Part shown: positions 61,131-64,000 of the stretch, one piece after another | Layout of the letters: the number at the start of each line of letters is the position of its first letter | Numbering within the stretch: position 1 is the first letter of the stretch | Translations under genes and position numbers: made by a program | Notes under the pieces: generated by a model | The model's database searches: none | Seen by the model: only the letters and a program-made list of their open reading frames with translations | What the model was told of the DNA's origin: nothing | Assembly (NCBI GenBank): GCA_963800505.1 | Contig: CAWDBL010000013.1 | Location: 124,001-188,000 of the forward strand | Direction of reading: 5' to 3' | DNA from: Fodinibacter sp963800505 | GTDB lineage: Bacteria > Actinomycetota > Actinomycetes > Actinomycetales > Dermatophilaceae | DNA length: 64,000 bases

Positions 61131-62159
61131 TCAGGGCACGGGGACCGCAGCGGGGATGTTCTGCGTCCCGAGCCGCTTGCGGAAGACCCAGTAGGTGTAG
61201 CCCGTGTAGATGAGCACGATCGGCGTGAAGACCAGGGCCGCGACGGTCATGATCTGCAGGGTCAGCTCGCTGCTCGAGGCGTTCTCGATGGTCAGCGAGG
61301 TGCCGCCGGGGAGGGTGGTCGGCATGACGTTCGGGTAGAGCGTCAGGAAGTACGTCGCCACGGCGGAGGCCATGGTGACGGCGGTGCCGATGAAGGCCCA
61401 GCCCTCCCTGGCCTGCGTGTTGGCGAAGATCGCCGCGAGGAGCGCGACCGCAGCGATGGCGGTGGTGATCCACGACCAGATGGTGCCCTGGGTGAGGCCG
61501 AGCCAGACCAGCAGGATGACGGCCAGCACCGCGGTGCCGAGGCCCAGGGTGGTGCCCAGGGCGCGGGCGTCACGCTGGATGTCGCCGCGGGTCTTCAGCG
61601 CCAGGAAGAAGGCGCCGTGGGTGAGGCTGAGGCCGAGGATGACCAGGCCGCCGAGCAGGCTCATGGGGTTGAGCAGCGTGAAGAAGTTGCCGACGTACTC
61701 CATGTCCTTGTTGATCGGCACGCCGCGCACCACGTTGGTCAGGGCGACGCCGACCAGGAGCGGCGAGATGACGGAACCGGCGATGATCGCCCAGTCCCAG
61801 CGCTGCCGCCAGGCGTCGTTGTTGCGCTTGCCGCGGTACTCGAAGCCCATGTTGCGCACGATGAGCGCGACGAGGAGCACGAGCAGGGCGAGGTAGAAGC
61901 CGGAGAACATCGTGGCGTACCACTCCGGGAACGCCGCGAAGGTGGCGCCACCGGCGGTGAGCAGCCAGACCTCGTTGCCGTCCCAGTGTGGGCCGATGGT
62001 CGTGAGCATGACCCGTCGACGCTTCTCGGTGTCAGCGGCGTCCTTGCCCTTGCCGAGCACGGGCAGCAGTGCGCCCACGCCGAAGTCGAAGCCCTCGAGC
62101 ACGAGGTAGCCGGCCCACAGCAGGCCGATGAGTCCGAACCAGATGAGTTGCAGGTCCAT
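61131..62159 (-). CDS. cydB: Cytochrome bd ubiquinol/menaquinol oxidase subunit II
   Basis: A 342-residue membrane protein with about eight helices. MDLQLIWFGLIGLLWAGYLVLEGFDFGVGALLP is the standard start, and HWDGNEVWLLTAGGATFAAFPEWYA the CydB signature. It supports CydA in the high-affinity oxygen-reducing oxidase. It begins 23 bases after cydA stops. Confidence 0.96.
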   Translation of the reverse strand: MDLQLIWFGLIGLLWAGYLVLEGFDFGVGALLPVLGKGKDAADTEKRRRVMLTTIGPHWDGNEVWLLTAGGATFAAFPEWYATMFSGFYLALLVLLVALIVRNMGFEYRGKRNNDAWRQRWDWAIIAGSVISPLLVGVALTNVVRGVPINKDMEYVGNFFTLLNPMSLLGGLVILGLSLTHGAFFLALKTRGDIQRDARALGTTLGLGTAVLAVILLVWLGLTQGTIWSWITTAIAAVALLAAIFANTQAREGWAFIGTAVTMASAVATYFLTLYPNVMPTTLPGGTSLTIENASSSELTLQIMTVAALVFTPIVLIYTGYTYWVFRKRLGTQNIPAAVPVP

Positions 62160-62182
62160 GGGTGTGTGTCCTCGATCCGATC

Positions 62183-63637
62183 TCAGTAGGCGAACTCGAG
62201 CGGGGCGTCCTCGCCCTTGCTCGCTGGGTCGACGGGCTCCTGGAACGGGTCGGCGCCGCGGCGGACATAGGTGAGGAAGAGCTTGACCTCGATGACGGCG
62301 AGGATCGCGTAGACCAGGGTGTAGGCGATCATCGAGAACCAGACCTCACCGGCGCTGACCGACGGGGAGACACCGGTCGACGTCGTCATCAGGCCGTAGA
62401 CGATCCACGGCTGGCGGCCGACCTCGGTGAAGATCCAGCCCCAGCTGTTGGCGAAGACCGGAGCCAGCGGTGTCAGCACCGCCACCCAGACCCACCACTT
62501 GGATGCCGGCACGCGGCCCTTGCGGATGCCCCACAGGGTGATCGCGGCGAAGAACATGGTGAGGAAGCCCAGGCCCATCATGAACCGGAACGACCAGTAG
62601 GTCAGCGGGATGATCGGCGCGTAGCTGTCGGCGGTGACCAGGGCGGCGACCTGCGGGCCGTACTGGGCCGATACCTGCTCGGCCTTGGCCCGCTCGCTCT
62701 CCTGGAGCTGGTTGATGCCCTCGACGGTGCCGTCGAAGCTGCCGGTCGCCATGAACGAGAGCAGGCCCGGGATCTCGATGATCCGGGTGGCCTCGCTCCC
62801 GTCGAGGCTGCCGATCGACAGCACCGAGAACGGTGCGCTGCTGGTGGTGTCGTACAGACCCTCGGCGGCCGCCATCTTCATCGGCTGCACCTCGGTCATG
62901 ATCTTGCCCTGGATGTCACCGGTGACGATGACGCCGAGCGAGGCCACGAGGGCGAAGATCGCACCGAACTTCGTCGCCTTGCGGTACATGCTCTCGTCGC
63001 TGGTGCCGGCGTGCTTGCGCATCAGCCAGAGGGCGACACCCATGACCACGGCGCCGCCGACCATGTAGGCCGACATGATCACGTGCGGGAACGTCACGAG
63101 CTGCACCTTGTTGGTGAGCACCGCCAGGAAGTCGTCCATCTCGGCGCGGCCGGTGGCGGGGTTGAACTTGTAGCCGACCGGGTTCTGCATGAACGAGTTG
63201 GCCGCGAGGATGAAGTACGCCGACAGGACCGTGCCGATGTGCACGAGCCAGATGGTGGCCACGTGCAGCTTCTCGGGGATGCGGCCCCAGCCGAAGATCC
63301 AGATGCCCAGGAAGGTCGACTCCAGGAAGAACGCGAGGAGGGCCTCGAAGGCGAGCGGGGCGCCGAAGATGTCGCCGACGAAGCGCGAGTAGTCGGACCA
63401 GTTCATACCGAACTGGAACTCCTGCACGATGCCCGTCACGAGACCGAGGGCGAAGTTGATCAGGAAGAGCTTCCCGAAGAACTTGGTGAGCCGGAAGTAC
63501 TCCGGGTTCCTCGTGCGCAGCCACTGGGTGTGGAAGATCGCCACGACCAGCGACATCCCGATCGTGATCGGGACGAACAAGAAGTGGTAGACGGTCGTGA
63601 TGGCGAACTGCCACCTGGCGACATCAACGGCATTCAT
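62183..63637 (-). CDS. cydA: Cytochrome bd oxidase subunit I
   Basis: A 484-residue heme protein that reduces oxygen with quinol electrons and helps survive low oxygen. His18 (heme ligand) in VYHFLFVPITIGMS, GRQPWIVYGLMTTS near the Q site, and the FLESTFLGIWIFGWGRIP segment are present. The Q loop appears short, as in other actinobacteria. AGGAGTACTGC precedes the ATG. It is the first gene of the seven-gene leftward series. Confidence 0.96.
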   Translation of the reverse strand: MNAVDVARWQFAITTVYHFLFVPITIGMSLVVAIFHTQWLRTRNPEYFRLTKFFGKLFLINFALGLVTGIVQEFQFGMNWSDYSRFVGDIFGAPLAFEALLAFFLESTFLGIWIFGWGRIPEKLHVATIWLVHIGTVLSAYFILAANSFMQNPVGYKFNPATGRAEMDDFLAVLTNKVQLVTFPHVIMSAYMVGGAVVMGVALWLMRKHAGTSDESMYRKATKFGAIFALVASLGVIVTGDIQGKIMTEVQPMKMAAAEGLYDTTSSAPFSVLSIGSLDGSEATRIIEIPGLLSFMATGSFDGTVEGINQLQESERAKAEQVSAQYGPQVAALVTADSYAPIIPLTYWSFRFMMGLGFLTMFFAAITLWGIRKGRVPASKWWVWVAVLTPLAPVFANSWGWIFTEVGRQPWIVYGLMTTSTGVSPSVSAGEVWFSMIAYTLVYAILAVIEVKLFLTYVRRGADPFQEPVDPASKGEDAPLEFAY

Positions 63638-63680
63638 GCAGTACTCCTGGGCATCGTTCAGCGACGTGACGATCTATAAA

Positions 63681-63696
63681 CTACAGCGTGTCGTAG
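63681..63696. promoter_or_regulatory. Candidate operator in the cydA promoter
   Basis: CTACAGCGTGTCGTAG has CTAC/GTAG ends and lies 44-59 bases before the cydA ATG, near the TTATAG likely to be the -10 box on the leftward strand. The dyad is imperfect (5 of 8 base pairs). BlaI/MecI-type operators contain TACA/TGTA half sites, and the BlaI gene is in this same operon, so this is a candidate BlaI site. A Rex or other redox-regulator site was not evident. Confidence 0.3.
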
Positions 63697-63781
63697 ATGG
63701 CTCCAGACCCCTTCTGGTGTGAGAGCACCCACTCAGGTCGCCCTTACCTGGCCGCCGTGTTCGGCGTCGGAGTCGTCGGTC

Positions 63782-63901
63782 GTGAACGTGTCACTCGAAG
63801 CCCTGGAGGCTGCGACACGGTGGCTGCGCCGGCGCGACCTCGCGACCTGGCGCGCCCAGCGCGACGGCTCCACGGCATCCTCGACCGGGACGGGGCACTG
63901 A
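63782..63901 (+). CDS. Possible short protein of unknown function
   Basis: A 39-residue frame from GTG 63782 with a charged amphipathic helix (SLEALEAATRWLRRRDLATW) and GC3-rich codons. It is divergent from cydA and precedes an AraC-like regulator. Too short to judge; could be chance. Confidence 0.3.
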   Translation: MNVSLEALEAATRWLRRRDLATWRAQRDGSTASSTGTGH

Positions 63902-63927
63902 ACCGCTGCCTGTGGCACGGTGGGCGG

Positions 63928-64000
63928 GTGCAGCGAGACGACCTGGTGCGGCTGCGGCGGGCGCGCGACCGGATGGACCGCGACTACGCCGAGCCGCTCG
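63928..64000 (+). CDS. Start of an AraC-family-like regulator (runs off the window)
   Basis: From GTG 63928 the visible 24 residues (VQRDDLVRLRRARDRMDRDY and AEP) match the beginning of AraC/XylS-type helix-turn-helix domains. Only the N-terminal part is in the window. Identification rests on this short segment. Confidence 0.55.
   Translation, partial: MQRDDLVRLRRARDRMDRDYAEPL

Noticed and set aside
63719..63918. Two overlapping short genes on opposite strands
   Set aside because: Only the rightward frame from 63782 has reasonable codon bias; the leftward frame (63733-63918) looks like a shadow.

Overview
The window is about 72% G+C, uses G or C at nearly every third codon position, and packs genes with GTGA/ATGA start-stop overlaps. 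Gene content (menaquinol-type cydABDC, IdeR-type iron boxes, a CsoR/CopA pair, DUF2510, DUF1206, BsaP, F420/PPOX-like proteins) points to a high-GC Gram-positive actinobacterium. My guess is Micrococcales near Intrasporangiaceae; that placement is inference. I see no rRNA, tRNA, CRISPR array, prophage or transposase.

Layout. 0.2-1.7 kb: iron permease EfeU and a short EfeO-like cupredoxin lipoprotein behind an IdeR-like box. 1.8-9.4 kb: housekeeping and transport genes (DUF1269, glucose-6-phosphate dehydrogenase, a PGM1-related ATP-grasp ligase, a lipid kinase, DinB, a cation/proton antiporter, LysE). 9.4-11.6 kb: a frame-broken alpha/beta hydrolase, a repeat island and a DUF2510/DUF4328 protein. 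11.7-17.3 kb: serS, then a two-component system followed by an ABC-2 exporter. 17.3-22.2 kb: a complete Fe-siderophore importer (binding protein, two permeases, ATPase, siderophore-interacting reductase) behind a perfect 19-bp IdeR box. 22.2-30.7 kb: PPOX protein, HAD phosphatase, DUF1206, two PAP2 phosphatases, an rRNA methyltransferase, a VOC protein, csoR-copA (copA frame-broken in a glycine tract) and a CoA-binding protein. 30.7-37 kb: SulP permease, purB, a 64-bp tandem-repeat array, a protein-tyrosine phosphatase and bioD-bioF.

37-52 kb is the most accessory-looking part. The biotin genes (bioF-bioD, bioA, bioB-bsaP) lie on one strand but are separated by a GntR operon, feoABC, three paralogous membrane/winged-helix proteins of unknown function, a PadR-DUF1048-ABC exporter operon and a YafY/DinB pair. 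Three copies of a 46-bp palindrome lie at 45.9, 46.6 and 52.8 kb. 52-56 kb: a second PadR regulator with a second ABC exporter, AIM24 and a proline-rich protein. 56-63.7 kb: the minus-strand series cydA-cydB-cydD-cydC-blaI-M56 peptidase-yqeY, which places cytochrome bd oxidase and its assembly exporter next to a BlaI/M56 sensor pair. The window ends in the start of an AraC-like regulator.

Themes: three independent iron-uptake systems each have an IdeR-like box; two PadR-linked drug-type exporters; a biotin pathway in pieces; and an unusual density of short palindromic and tandem intergenic repeats. Several genes are frame-broken, each needing a shift in the same direction, so sequencing error must be excluded before calling them pseudogenes.
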